Source: Nitrospirota bacterium (lineage in GTDB: Bacteria; Nitrospirota; Thermodesulfovibrionia; Thermodesulfovibrionales; UBA1546). Taken from it: 42,451 bases of DNA. Below are positions 16,287-24,303 of this stretch, in pieces (the first letter of the stretch is position 1; the number at the start of each line of letters is the position of its first letter). Location of the stretch: assembly GCA_026387575.1 (NCBI GenBank), contig JAPLLK010000086.1, positions 1 to 42,451 of the forward strand, written 5' to 3'. Under the pieces are notes generated by a model, which worked only from the letters and a program-made list of their open reading frames with translations, did not search any database and was not told the DNA's origin. The translations under genes were made by a program, and so were the position numbers.

Positions 16287-16967
16287 GTGAGACATAAGAC
16301 AAAGAAAAAAACAGACGAAAATATGAAAGGCGATAATTCTTGTATCGAGACTGCTGAAGCGGATTCATCTGCCTTGGGCGGACAAGAGGAGTCTGCCGCC
16401 GGTATTGCGGCAGAGACGCAGAAAAACGCTGCTCTGGAAAGCGGAAAGCCGGAGAAGGATATAGAAGAGGAACTCCGGCAGGAAAAAGATAAATACCTGA
16501 GGCTGTACGCTGATTTTGATAATTACAAGAAGCGGGTCGCGAGAGACAAGGAGGAATTAATAAAATACGGCAATGAATCCTTGCTGTATGAACTGCTTCC
16601 TGTTATTGATAACCTTGAGATGGCTATGAAACACTCGTCAAATGATACATCAGCAGGGCTTGCGCAGGGAGTGGAGATTACTCTTAAGGAGTTTCTAAGG
16701 GTGATTGATAAATTCGGACTTTTGCCGATTGACGCATCCGGCAAAATGTTTGACCCTTCGCTGCATCATGCAATGACTCAGGTGGAGAGGGATGATATTG
16801 ATGAAAACATGGTTGTGGAAGAATTCAGAAAGGGCTATATGTTCAGAGAGAAGGTATTAAGGCCGTCATTGGTTGCTGTGTCGAAAAAGCCTGCAAAGAG
16901 CAATCAGCTATCAGCAGTCAGCGAAGAAAGAGAAAATAAAGAAGAAAAAATAGAGGAGGAGAAATAA
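16287..16967 (+). CDS. grpE: Nucleotide exchange factor GrpE
   Basis: GrpE releases ADP from DnaK. The 226-residue protein has a long acidic, low-complexity N-terminus, a coiled-coil stalk ([20 protein letters not shown]) and the C-terminal beta domain with [16 protein letters not shown] and [20 protein letters not shown]. The start is GTG at 16287, directly after the hrcA stop, so translation is probably coupled. The tail is unusual: residues about 206-212 (SNQLSAV) come from three copies of a 7-nt repeat (16903-16923), followed by a lysine/glutamate run. A strong GGAGGAG inside its last codons serves dnaK. Confidence 0.95.
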   Translation: MRHKTKKKTDENMKGDNSCIETAEADSSALGGQEESAAGIAAETQKNAALESGKPEKDIEEELRQEKDKYLRLYADFDNYKKRVARDKEELIKYGNESLLYELLPVIDNLEMAMKHSSNDTSAGLAQGVEITLKEFLRVIDKFGLLPIDASGKMFDPSLHHAMTQVERDDIDENMVVEEFRKGYMFREKVLRPSLVAVSKKPAKSNQLSAVSEERENKEEKIEEEK

Positions 16968-16969
16968 AA

Positions 16970-18904
16970 ATGGCAAAGGCAATAGGAATAGACCTTGGCA
17001 CAACGAATTCTGTTGTTGCAGTTGTTCAGGGAGGAGAGTCTGTAGTTATCCCGAATCAGGAGGGAATGAGAACAACGCCTTCTGTTGTTGCTTTTACAGA
17101 GAAGGGCGAGAGGCTCGTAGGACAGATAGCAAAAAGGCAGGCTATTACAAATCCTGAAAACACGATATTTTCAATAAAGAGGCTGATGGGGAGAAAATAC
17201 AACACGCCTGAAGCTGAGCATGCAAGAAAACGGCTGCCTTATAAAATCGTAGAAGCGCCTAATGGAGACGCGCATGTTGAGATAAGAGGCAAGCGTTATT
17301 CGCCGCCTGAGATATCGGCAATGATACTCCAGAAACTCAAGCAGGCTGCGGAAGATTATCTCGGAGAGACTGTAAATGATGCTGTCATAACAGTGCCTGC
17401 TTACTTTGATGACAGCCAGCGTCAGGCTACGAAGGATGCAGGGAAGATTGCAGGTCTTAATGTCCTGAGGATAATCAACGAACCGACAGCCGCCTCTTTG
17501 GCTTACGGCATGGATAAAAAGAAAGAGGAAAAGATTGCTGTTTATGATTTCGGAGGCGGCACATTTGATGTGTCCATTCTTGAAATAGGAGAAGGCGTAA
17601 TTGAGGTTAAGTCTACAAACGGTGATACATATCTCGGCGGAGATGATTTTGACATCAAGATTATTGACTGGATGGTGGAAGAGTTCAAGAAGGATCAGGG
17701 CGTTGACCTCAAGCACGATAAGATGGCCTTGCAGAGGCTTAAAGAAGGCGCAGAGAGGGCAAAGATTGAACTTTCAACTGCAATGGATACAGAGATAAAC
17801 CTTCCGTTTGTTACAGCGGACGCAACAGGCCCGAAACACCTTTTAATGAAGCTTTCAAGGGCGAAATTTGAGCAGCTGACAGGAGATCTCATAGATAAGA
17901 CAACAGGGCCTTGCAAGAATGCGCTTAACGATGCAAATTTATCCGCCTCAAATATAGATGAAGTTCTTCTTGTCGGAGGACAGACAAGGACGCCAAAGGT
18001 TCAGCAGACTGTTCAGGGCTTTTTCGGGAAAGAGCCCAACAAGACAGTTAACCCTGATGAGGTTGTCGCTGTAGGAGCAGCAATACAGGGTGCAGTGCTG
18101 AAGGGAGATGTCAAAGAGGTGCTTTTGCTTGATGTTACGCCTCTCTCTCTTGGCATAGAAACACTCGGCGGAATATTCACAAAGATAATAGAAAGGAATA
18201 CTACAATCCCAACCAAAAAGAGCCAGACATTCTCAACAGCATCAGACAACCAGCCTGCTGTTTCAATCAAGATATGTCAGGGTGAAAGAGAAATGGTGTC
18301 GGATAATAAGCTGCTTGGAAACTTTGAGCTTGTAGGCATTCCGCCTGCGCCGAGGGGAATGCCTCAGATAGAAGTAACTTTTGATATTGATGCAAATGGG
18401 ATACTTCACGTGTCTGCCAAAGATCTTGGCACAGGAAAAGAACAGTCAATAAGGATAACTGCTTCAAGCGGGCTTAGCTCGGAGGAAGTGAAAAAGATGA
18501 CGCGTGATGCTGAGTCTCATGGAGAAGAAGATAAAAAGAAGAAACAGCTCGCAGAGGCAAGGAACGAAGCTGACACGATGATATACAGCGTGGAGAAATC
18601 TCTGAAGGAATATGGAGATAAGTTGAGCGAATCTGAGAAGAAAGATATAGAGGCATCTCTTGAAACGTGCAAGAAGGCAAAGGACTCAGGCACTGATGCT
18701 TCTGAGATAAAGTCTTCTGTTGAAAGCCTGATGAAGGCATCGCACAAACTTGCGGAGCATATATATAAAGCAGCCGGAGACCAGCAGGCAGCCGCAGGCG
18801 CAGGAGCAGGCGCAGGAGCAGGCACAGGAGCCGCTGGAAAACCTTCGGAAGAGGATGTTGTTGAAGCAGAATTTGAGGATGTAGATAAGAACAAAGAAAA
18901 ATAA
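16970..18904 (+). CDS. dnaK: Molecular chaperone DnaK (Hsp70)
   Basis: DnaK is the ATP-dependent Hsp70 chaperone. The 644-residue protein starts [20 protein letters not shown], has the second Hsp70 signature [15 protein letters not shown] and the third [13 protein letters not shown], then the interdomain linker [12 protein letters not shown] and the substrate-binding domain. The C-terminus carries an Ala-Gly repeat (AAAGAGAGAGAGTGAAG) encoded by a GCAGGA-type tandem repeat before the conserved [13 protein letters not shown] tail. The start at 16970 is 2 bp after grpE with a strong ribosome-binding site. Confidence 0.98.
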   Translation: MAKAIGIDLGTTNSVVAVVQGGESVVIPNQEGMRTTPSVVAFTEKGERLVGQIAKRQAITNPENTIFSIKRLMGRKYNTPEAEHARKRLPYKIVEAPNGDAHVEIRGKRYSPPEISAMILQKLKQAAEDYLGETVNDAVITVPAYFDDSQRQATKDAGKIAGLNVLRIINEPTAASLAYGMDKKKEEKIAVYDFGGGTFDVSILEIGEGVIEVKSTNGDTYLGGDDFDIKIIDWMVEEFKKDQGVDLKHDKMALQRLKEGAERAKIELSTAMDTEINLPFVTADATGPKHLLMKLSRAKFEQLTGDLIDKTTGPCKNALNDANLSASNIDEVLLVGGQTRTPKVQQTVQGFFGKEPNKTVNPDEVVAVGAAIQGAVLKGDVKEVLLLDVTPLSLGIETLGGIFTKIIERNTTIPTKKSQTFSTASDNQPAVSIKICQGEREMVSDNKLLGNFELVGIPPAPRGMPQIEVTFDIDANGILHVSAKDLGTGKEQSIRITASSGLSSEEVKKMTRDAESHGEEDKKKKQLAEARNEADTMIYSVEKSLKEYGDKLSESEKKDIEASLETCKKAKDSGTDASEIKSSVESLMKASHKLAEHIYKAAGDQQAAAGAGAGAGAGTGAAGKPSEEDVVEAEFEDVDKNKEK

Positions 18905-18911
18905 GAAAACA

Positions 18912-19041
18912 GAGAGGATACAATATTTTCGCTCATTCTCGCCCGATAAAATCGGGGCTCCGAGGTTTTTGCCTCATGATATTTATAAGAGTTGCTGTCT
19001 GAATATCGGCAAAAAAATCCGCTTAAATACTGTATCCTCTC
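18912..19041. repeat. Long-range inverted repeat filling the dnaK-dnaJ gap
   Basis: GAGAGGATACAATATTT (18912-18928) and AAATACTGTATCCTCTC (19025-19041) are complementary at 16 of 17 positions and enclose 96 nt. The enclosed part has further small hairpins (CCCGAT/ATCGGG and GAGG/CCTC). The whole gap can fold as one branched structure. It could be a processing site that separates dnaK and dnaJ messages or a small inserted element. Confidence 0.65.
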
Positions 19042-19042
19042 A

Positions 19043-19048
19043 TATAAT
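19043..19048 (+). promoter_or_regulatory. TATAAT box before dnaJ
   Basis: A perfect -10 hexamer 11 bp upstream of the dnaJ ATG, overlapping the end of the inverted repeat. It could give dnaJ its own short-leader transcript independent of CIRCE. No clear -35 is seen. Confidence 0.35.
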
Positions 19049-19059
19049 GGATGAGTTAA

Positions 19060-20157
19060 ATGAAAGATTACTATGAAATCCTTGGTGTATCAAGAGATGC
19101 TTCTGCGGCTGACTTAAAGAAAGCCTTCAGACAGCTTGCCATGAAACACCATCCGGACAGAAACCCTGAAAATAAAGAGTCCGAGGAAAAATTTAAAGAG
19201 ATAAATGAGGCATACACATGTCTCTCCGACCCTGACAAAAAGTCTAACTATGACAGGTTCGGGACAGCCGAGGGCATGGGCACCGGTTTCAGTCCTTTTG
19301 GAGCAGGGTTTGGCGATGTATTTGAGGACCTCTTTGGAGATTTCTTCGGCACATTTACAGGACAGCAAAGAAAACGGCCTGCAAAGGGGATGGACCTCAG
19401 GTATGACCTTGATATAACACTCATGGAAGCGGCATTCGGCACCGAAAAAACTATTGAGATTCCAAGATGGGACAACTGCGCTGACTGCAAAGGAACAGGC
19501 GCAGCGCCGGGAAAAGCGCCGGCAACATGCCCTAATTGCAAAGGGTCAGGACAGGTCAGATTCCAGCAGGGGTTTTTCAGTGTTTCCAAGACATGCGGCA
19601 AGTGTCATGGCGAAGGTAGGATTATCACAGACCCGTGCAAACCATGCAAAGGACAGGGCAGGATTAAGAGATATAGGGAAGTAAATGTCAGAATCCCTGC
19701 CGGTGTTGATACAGATTCAAAACTGAGGATGTCCGGGGAAGGAGAGCTTGGGCTTTACGGCGGGCCTCCCGGTGACTTATATATTTTTCTTAATGTGGAA
19801 GAACATCAGTTTTTTAAGCGAGAGGGCATGACTTTATACTGCAAAGTGCCTGTCTCTTTTCCGCAGGCTGTGCTCGGTGCTGAGATTGAAGTTCCAACAA
19901 TTGACGGCATTACAAAATTAAAGGTTCCTCAGGGCACGCCCTCGGGCAAATCATTTCATCTTAAAAGCAAGGGGATGCCAAGACTCGGAAGTCATCAGCG
20001 CGGAGATCAGATTGTGATTATTAATATAGAGGTTCCGAAGCACCTTACCCAAAGGCAGAAAGAGATACTTGAGGAATTTGCAAAGATAAACGGCGATGAG
20101 ATTTCAAAGGGATTCAAGGAAAAGCTGAAGGACTTGTTTGCAGGGACGAAGCAGTAA
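19060..20157 (+). CDS. dnaJ: Chaperone DnaJ (Hsp40)
   Basis: DnaJ is the co-chaperone that stimulates DnaK ATPase and delivers substrates. The 365-residue protein has an N-terminal J domain ([23 protein letters not shown] in KHHPDRNPE), a short Gly/Phe linker, and the zinc domain with four CxxCxGxG repeats: [24 protein letters not shown] and CKPCKGQG. The C-terminal substrate-binding domains follow. All key residues are intact. It is separated from dnaK by a 155-bp structured gap. In many genomes rsmE follows dnaJ; here an R-M module lies between dnaJ and an rsmE fragment. Confidence 0.97.
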   Translation: MKDYYEILGVSRDASAADLKKAFRQLAMKHHPDRNPENKESEEKFKEINEAYTCLSDPDKKSNYDRFGTAEGMGTGFSPFGAGFGDVFEDLFGDFFGTFTGQQRKRPAKGMDLRYDLDITLMEAAFGTEKTIEIPRWDNCADCKGTGAAPGKAPATCPNCKGSGQVRFQQGFFSVSKTCGKCHGEGRIITDPCKPCKGQGRIKRYREVNVRIPAGVDTDSKLRMSGEGELGLYGGPPGDLYIFLNVEEHQFFKREGMTLYCKVPVSFPQAVLGAEIEVPTIDGITKLKVPQGTPSGKSFHLKSKGMPRLGSHQRGDQIVIINIEVPKHLTQRQKEILEEFAKINGDEISKGFKEKLKDLFAGTKQ

Positions 20158-20340
20158 TTTTCCTTATTTCAATTTTTCGGTTATGCCTTTCTCAGCGTTA
20201 GATTCAGGATAACGGTTTGGCTTTGCGAAAGTGGCCATAAATGGCGCAGCGTTTTTGGCTTCATTGCAAATGCTGTGACATAGGTCATTTGCATGGCTGC
20301 TACCTAATAAATACAATATTGCTGACATCGCAAAGTCGGT

Positions 20341-20362
20341 GTTAGTTGCAGTGCCGTGCCGA
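20341..20362 (+). repeat. Left 22-bp inverted repeat of the R-M module
   Basis: GTTAGTTGCAGTGCCGTGCC plus GA. It matches the reverse complement of 22890-22911 at 20 of 22 positions. It lies 6 bp beyond the methyltransferase stop codon. Confidence 0.75.
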
Positions 20363-20368
20363 TGCTGT

Positions 20369-22183
20369 TTATGGGGTAAACGCAGGATGCTGCTGAATCG
20401 GAACTGTTTCAAAGAAAGAGCCTTGATATTCTTTTTCCCTGTCTTTCCTGTATGTTGCAAAAAAGGCATTCCACTTTTCCCCAGTCACATACTGCAATAT
20501 ATCGTCCGGCAGATGGATTAGAAGTTTACGAGCATCTTTAAACCCAAGATGGTCGGCTATTTTGAAAAAATTGATGCGCATTAGCATGTCTTTGGTGTAT
20601 GGACGCTTAGCGTCAGTGAACGTAATAGCCCGAAGCAAATCTTGAGCATAGGAGCTATTAAGTATTGCCACAGCGATGAGCGCTTCTGATATGTCATCAA
20701 AGCCTAAGAAATAACAGGTATCATCCAACATCATCGGCTTATTATTAAAAGGCATGACAAGTGAGAAAGATGGTTTTTTATATAACCCTGAAATTGCCAC
20801 TTTATACGGTTTAAAGGAATATTCTCCTATCCCAAAAATAGAAAATAACGGTTTTCCTTTGTAAATACTTGATCTTCTCTCTGAGAAAAACTGTATATTC
20901 TTGGATAGGTATCCGTAAATGTGCGGAAATTTCTCTGAAATATATTTTGTATCTTCCCCAATCTTCTTCTGAGTTAAAATAGTGTATTTTCTTGGTTTTG
21001 TAATCAAAGGAGACTGAATGTCAGAACTTTTCACTAAACCGTAAATTAAGTCATCTTCTAATATCAGTTCCTCATTGAAGCCATTGATAAATTTGCCATC
21101 CTCCATCTTAAGTTCTAGTATTTTAGAGCAATCATGTTTTATCCCTTGCCGCCAAATAAAAGGGCAGGTTCCATCGAAGTCTCTGCTGTTCTGATAAAGA
21201 GCAACATCAGATACAAATTTATGGCCAATCCAGCCAAACTCACTTTCAACTAAATTTGGCGAGTTGAGAAAAGATGCTTTACAGATATATTGAAGAGAGT
21301 TTCTTCCAAATCTGCATTTGAAAAGAGAGGCCTCTACAGATGCCTTGAAGTATGTCTTGGCATCAAATTTTAAAGCGGCCATATCATAAATGTCATAAGT
21401 CGTTTTTGGAAGGTCATATATCAAGTTCTTAATTACGGAATTCTTCGCCAGCATTGCCATATATCCGCTTTGCTTAGCAAATGAATTGAGCATCATTAAT
21501 ATGATATATTCCCCGATATCAAAGTTCCCTTTCCCTGTGATGGCGTCAAATCCATTGTGAGACTTAAAGTTGCTCTTCACAGGGAGATTGCTGGAATTCA
21601 GAGTACTCAATTCCGAATTAGTAACCCACGGTGGATTACCGAGAACAAGAACCTTTTCTTTCTCTGCGGCTTTTCCTATGCGTGAAAAATCAAATCCAAA
21701 AATGTCTTTGCAGTATAGGAAAATAGAAGGCTTGTTCAGGTGGGGATTTTCAATAAACAGTTCAAGTATAGCGAATTTTGTAAACCAACAATAAGGTTCA
21801 TAGATTTCCACACCATACACTTGTTTAAGTTTTGGAAACGCTTTAAGGGCTGACATGATAAATGAACCTTTGCCGAATGTTGGTTCTACGACAGTTTCAG
21901 GGATGAGGTTTTCTTTCAAAAGAATGTTGCATACCAAGTCGCTCAGAATGCTTGGTGTTTGAAAGTCGCCAAATTCTCTCCTTTCCAAGTCTTCAGAAAC
22001 GATGTGACATGGTTCGAGAAGTTCTAAGAAAAACAAGAAATCGTGCTCGCTCCCAAAGAAGTCATTGATTCCACAAAGATGCACAAGCAAATCGTCTGCG
22101 TCCTTGGAGGTTTGAATATTATGGAAACTGCTTCTTAAGGAATCAAGAGTCGATGGCTTTATATTTTGCAGGGCCTTTTTCAT
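20369..22183 (-). CDS. DNA adenine N6-methyltransferase of a type II R-M system
   Basis: A 604-residue DNA methyltransferase that should protect host DNA from the partner endonuclease. Motif X-like GDFQTP is at residues 72-77, the SAM-binding motif I EPTFGKGSF at 100-108, and the catalytic NPPW motif IV at 183-186; this order and the NPPW tetrapeptide indicate an adenine-N6 enzyme of the gamma type. The long C-terminal half likely forms the target recognition domain. The start codon overlaps the stop of the endonuclease gene by 4 bp (ATGA), so the genes are translationally coupled, endonuclease first. The recognition sequence cannot be predicted from here. Confidence 0.86.
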   Translation of the reverse strand: MKKALQNIKPSTLDSLRSSFHNIQTSKDADDLLVHLCGINDFFGSEHDFLFFLELLEPCHIVSEDLERREFGDFQTPSILSDLVCNILLKENLIPETVVEPTFGKGSFIMSALKAFPKLKQVYGVEIYEPYCWFTKFAILELFIENPHLNKPSIFLYCKDIFGFDFSRIGKAAEKEKVLVLGNPPWVTNSELSTLNSSNLPVKSNFKSHNGFDAITGKGNFDIGEYIILMMLNSFAKQSGYMAMLAKNSVIKNLIYDLPKTTYDIYDMAALKFDAKTYFKASVEASLFKCRFGRNSLQYICKASFLNSPNLVESEFGWIGHKFVSDVALYQNSRDFDGTCPFIWRQGIKHDCSKILELKMEDGKFINGFNEELILEDDLIYGLVKSSDIQSPLITKPRKYTILTQKKIGEDTKYISEKFPHIYGYLSKNIQFFSERRSSIYKGKPLFSIFGIGEYSFKPYKVAISGLYKKPSFSLVMPFNNKPMMLDDTCYFLGFDDISEALIAVAILNSSYAQDLLRAITFTDAKRPYTKDMLMRINFFKIADHLGFKDARKLLIHLPDDILQYVTGEKWNAFFATYRKDREKEYQGSFFETVPIQQHPAFTP

Positions 22184-22848
22184 ATCTTGTTTATTATGCG
22201 TACTATTCCGTCAACGCTTTCAGAGAGTTTGACAACGCGCCCATATTGTAATCGCCACTGTAGAGCATTAGAGATTGTCAGGTAGCCTTGTTCAGGTTTA
22301 TTGCGCAAAATTTCTTCGGCTAAATCGCGCATCATTATTTCATCTGCCGGAAGGTTCCTATCTGTGAGATATGCGATTATATCTTCAGAGTTTGCATTGT
22401 TGTCGAGCATTTGTCGGATTGTTTTTGTTATCTGGAAGTCTGCGGTTCTGTGCTTATGGATAAACGAGCAACTGACAAAGTTGAGGCGGGCAACCTTTTT
22501 AGTGGGGTCGTCGGTCTTCTCGTATACGAAAAGAAGTAAGTTATAGCCCAGACCATAAATTTTTTGTCTTGCATTTTTGAAGGGGCATGATGATTGAGGC
22601 TGTTCAATTGAGGTTACTTTGATATCGGTATTGATATCGCTGGATGGCATATCAATGCCGTTTGCGGAGGAACCTATTTCAGCGTCATAATTTTCATCAA
22701 GATAGTCCGAGAACTTGTGTTCTATAAACGTCCCAACTGCCTTTCCATCGGTTACGCCATACAAATCTTTGTTGTCAAATGTGGATTCCCTTTCACAAAA
22801 GGCCTTTGCTTCCTTAATTAGTTCATCAGTTGTCAGTTTCGGCTTCAT
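22180..22848 (-). CDS. Type II restriction endonuclease (PD-(D/E)xK-like)
   Basis: A 222-residue protein directly upstream of the methyltransferase. NGIDMPSS with Asp66 followed by TDIKVTS with Asp75-x-Lys77 matches a PD-(D/E)xK nuclease core, and GTFIEHKFSDYL supplies the upstream acidic helix. The C-terminal part (YLTISNALQWRLQYGRVVKL) may be a winged-helix DNA-binding segment. Overlap with the methyltransferase start, shared strand and enclosure by inverted repeats support the R-M assignment. GGAGAATAA before ATG 22848 is a good ribosome-binding site. The family is inferred from context and motif; specificity is unknown. Confidence 0.72.
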   Translation of the reverse strand: MKPKLTTDELIKEAKAFCERESTFDNKDLYGVTDGKAVGTFIEHKFSDYLDENYDAEIGSSANGIDMPSSDINTDIKVTSIEQPQSSCPFKNARQKIYGLGYNLLLFVYEKTDDPTKKVARLNFVSCSFIHKHRTADFQITKTIRQMLDNNANSEDIIAYLTDRNLPADEIMMRDLAEEILRNKPEQGYLTISNALQWRLQYGRVVKLSESVDGIVRIINKI

Positions 22849-22889
22849 TTATTCTCCTAAAGTTATAATTCTCAAGCATTGTATCCTTT

Positions 22890-22911
22890 TCGGCACGGCA
22901 TTGCAAATAAC
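22890..22911 (-). repeat. Right 22-bp inverted repeat of the R-M module
   Basis: TCGGCACGGCATTGCAAATA plus AC on the plus strand; its reverse complement matches 20341-20362 with two differences. It lies 41 bp upstream of the endonuclease start. Confidence 0.75.
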
Positions 22912-23061
22912 TTGTTCACATCCGCAATTAATTGCATATACACCGCCAAAATGGGGGGATAGACGCAATGCGGATATCCCAATTCGCTGCCATCACAAGA
23001 ATTCTATCAATCCCACTTTTTCTTGTCAATCACTAGTTTCCGGAGATATAATACATTTTAA

Positions 23062-23295
23062 ATGCGCATTATCATTCCGAAAAAAGAAATACAAAAAGAT
23101 AAGATAACAATTTCCGGTGAAAAGGCGCGGTATCTTATATCCGTGCTGAGGTGCGGCGCGGGAGATGAGCTTCAGGTCTTTAACGGCGAGGGAAGTTTTT
23201 ATAAATCTAAAGTTGAGAGCCTTGTTAATTCTCATAAAATAAAAGGTTTTATCTTCTGGGAAGAGAGGGGATTGCCTAAGTTCTGTGCATCCTGA
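23062..23295 (+). pseudogene. rsmE: Truncated rsmE (16S rRNA m3U1498 methyltransferase), N-terminal part only
   Basis: About 65 residues match the N-terminal PUA-like domain of RsmE: MRIIIPKKEI, then ISGEKARYLISVLRCGAGDE and VFNGEGSFYKSKVE. The protein then departs from the family and stops at 78 codons, against about 240 for a full enzyme. The SPOUT methyltransferase domain with its knot is missing, so no activity is expected. A TATAAT box lies 9 bp before the ATG. The break point lies just upstream of the split tRNA-Leu, so one rearrangement may explain both. Confidence 0.78.
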
Positions 23296-23336
23296 TATTT
23301 TCTGCACAAAATTGCTATATTCGGAATTAGCTGTGT

Positions 23337-23366
23337 TTGACCTGATGTCAAACAATCCTTTAAAAT
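23337..23366 (+). promoter_or_regulatory. Promoter of the nested tRNA-Leu locus
   Basis: TTGACC (23337-23342), an 18-bp spacer and TAAAAT (23361-23366) end 7 bp before the first base of the outer tRNA (23374). The -35 hexamer lies in a GTTTGAC/GTCAAAC hairpin (23335-23353). Placement exactly at the outer tRNA 5' end implies that the whole locus is transcribed from there. Confidence 0.6.
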
Positions 23367-23373
23367 CAATCAA

Positions 23374-23610
23374 GCGAGAGTGGCGGAACTGGTCTACGAC
23401 TCGTAGAGCAGACGCGTCCCGACTTAGTGGGCTGTTTTTAATTAGCAGATTAGGGCGTGTGGCGGAGTTGGCAGACGCGCCAGACTTAGGATCTGGTGGG
23501 GCAACCCATGGAGGTTCGAATCCTCTCACGCCCACCATTTGAGAGAAGATTAAAGATGAGTTAGTCGGGATGGGCAACCTGTAGGGGTTCAACTCCCCTC
23601 TCTCGCACCA
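23374..23610 (+). tRNA. Split outer tRNA-Leu interrupted in the anticodon loop by another tRNA-Leu
   Basis: The 5' half starts GCGAGAGTGGCGGAACTGGT at 23374 and runs to CCCGACTTAG (23418-23427). The 3' half starts TCGGGATGGGCAACC at 23565 and ends in CTCTCGC-A-CCA at 23610. Acceptor GCGAGAG/CTCTCGC pairs 7 of 7 and the anticodon stem CCCGA/TCGGG 5 of 5 across a 137-nt interruption that holds a complete tRNA-Leu. TTAG occurs at both edges of the interruption. The D-loop also has a 16-nt insertion (23394-23409). The remaining sequence looks like a class II tRNA-Leu with a long variable arm and encoded CCA. It may be a disrupted gene or a gene with an intron-like insert; as it stands it would not be read as a normal tRNA. 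Confidence 0.75.
23453..23537 (+). tRNA. tRNA-Leu (anticodon TAG), nested inside another tRNA-Leu
   Basis: A complete 85-nt class II tRNA: acceptor GGGCGTG pairs with CACGCCC, anticodon stem CCAGA/TCTGG encloses CTTAGGA, the variable arm is TGGGGCAACCCA, the T-arm has GGTTCGAATCC, and CCA is encoded. All identity features look normal. It has no promoter of its own close by and lies entirely within the outer tRNA-Leu. Confidence 0.96.
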
Positions 23611-23655
23611 TTATAAATAATTCCGGATAAATAGAGATTTATCTGAATCCTTTGT

Positions 23656-23661
23656 TATAAT
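23656..23661 (+). promoter_or_regulatory. TATAAT box 6 bp before the ATG at 23668
   Basis: A perfect hexamer followed by CTCCCT and ATG, with no Shine-Dalgarno sequence. A leaderless transcript is the simplest reading. Confidence 0.42.
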
Positions 23662-23667
23662 CTCCCT

Positions 23668-24237
23668 ATGGAAAGAAAAGTAACATATTTTGAAAAACCC
23701 GGAAAAGAAAACACATCCGCATGTCTTGAAGTTGTCAGGCAGGCGATAAAGGACAACTCATACAAACATCTTATAGTGGCAACCACAGGCGGAGATACAG
23801 GCATCTTATTTTCAGAGGCATTAAAAACATCTGCTGTTAATCTTGTTGTTGTAACGCATTCTGCGGGATACAAAGAAGCAAACACAATGGAAATACCAAA
23901 TGATGTCATAGAGGAAATAAAGGCAAACGGCGCAAAGATTTACACAGGAACAATGCTTACACATTCATTGGAAACAGCCTTTTCATCCAAATTCGGAGGG
24001 TTATATCCAACGCTCATTATCGCCCAGTCTCTAAGAAGGTTTGGAGAAGGGCCAAAGGTGTGCTGCGAGATTGTTATGATGGCTGTTGATGCAGGCCTTA
24101 TACCTGAAGGTGAGGAAGTCCTTGCTGTCGCAGGCACAGGCAGAGGCGCTGATACAGTGATGGTTATTAAATCTGCCGCATCAAAGCGGTTTCTTGACCT
24201 TAAGGCGCTTGAGATACTTGCAAAGCCGAGAGCTTAA
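23668..24237 (+). CDS. Pyruvate kinase alpha/beta (C-terminal) domain protein
   Basis: A 189-residue protein that corresponds only to the allosteric C-terminal domain of pyruvate kinase, without the catalytic barrel. The glycine-rich LIVATTGGDTGILFSEAL and GEEVLAVAGTGRGADTVMVI segments are the recognisable landmarks; the latter matches the phosphate-binding turn of PK_C proteins. Free-standing versions are common in anaerobes and archaea and have no established function; catalysis of the kinase reaction is not expected. It precedes pepA by 66 bp on the same strand. Confidence 0.8.
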   Translation: MERKVTYFEKPGKENTSACLEVVRQAIKDNSYKHLIVATTGGDTGILFSEALKTSAVNLVVVTHSAGYKEANTMEIPNDVIEEIKANGAKIYTGTMLTHSLETAFSSKFGGLYPTLIIAQSLRRFGEGPKVCCEIVMMAVDAGLIPEGEEVLAVAGTGRGADTVMVIKSAASKRFLDLKALEILAKPRA

Positions 24238-24264
24238 ACTCAGTTATCGTAAAAAGGAGTTTAG

Positions 24265-24303
24265 ATGCTGAAGAGATTTTCAAGGATTCATTTTAGGTTT
24301 TAA
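24265..24303 (+). CDS. 12-residue leader peptide abutting pepA
   Basis: AAGGAG lies at 24255-24260, followed by ATG 24265, the peptide MLKRFSRIHFRF, TAA at 24301-24303 and then directly the pepA ATG. The good ribosome-binding site belongs to this mini-gene, not to pepA, which has none in front. Ribosomes finishing the leader could reinitiate on pepA. It is in the same frame as pepA, separated by the single stop. Confidence 0.4.
   Translation: MLKRFSRIHFRF

Noticed and set aside
20164-20469. A 101-codon minus-strand frame overlapping the methyltransferase end
   Set aside because: It overlaps the methyltransferase in another frame and crosses the inverted repeat; no start site or family support, although its tail looks protein-like.
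23428-23564. Group I intron in the outer tRNA-Leu
   Set aside because: Only 52 nt remain outside the inner tRNA, too little for the conserved group I core.
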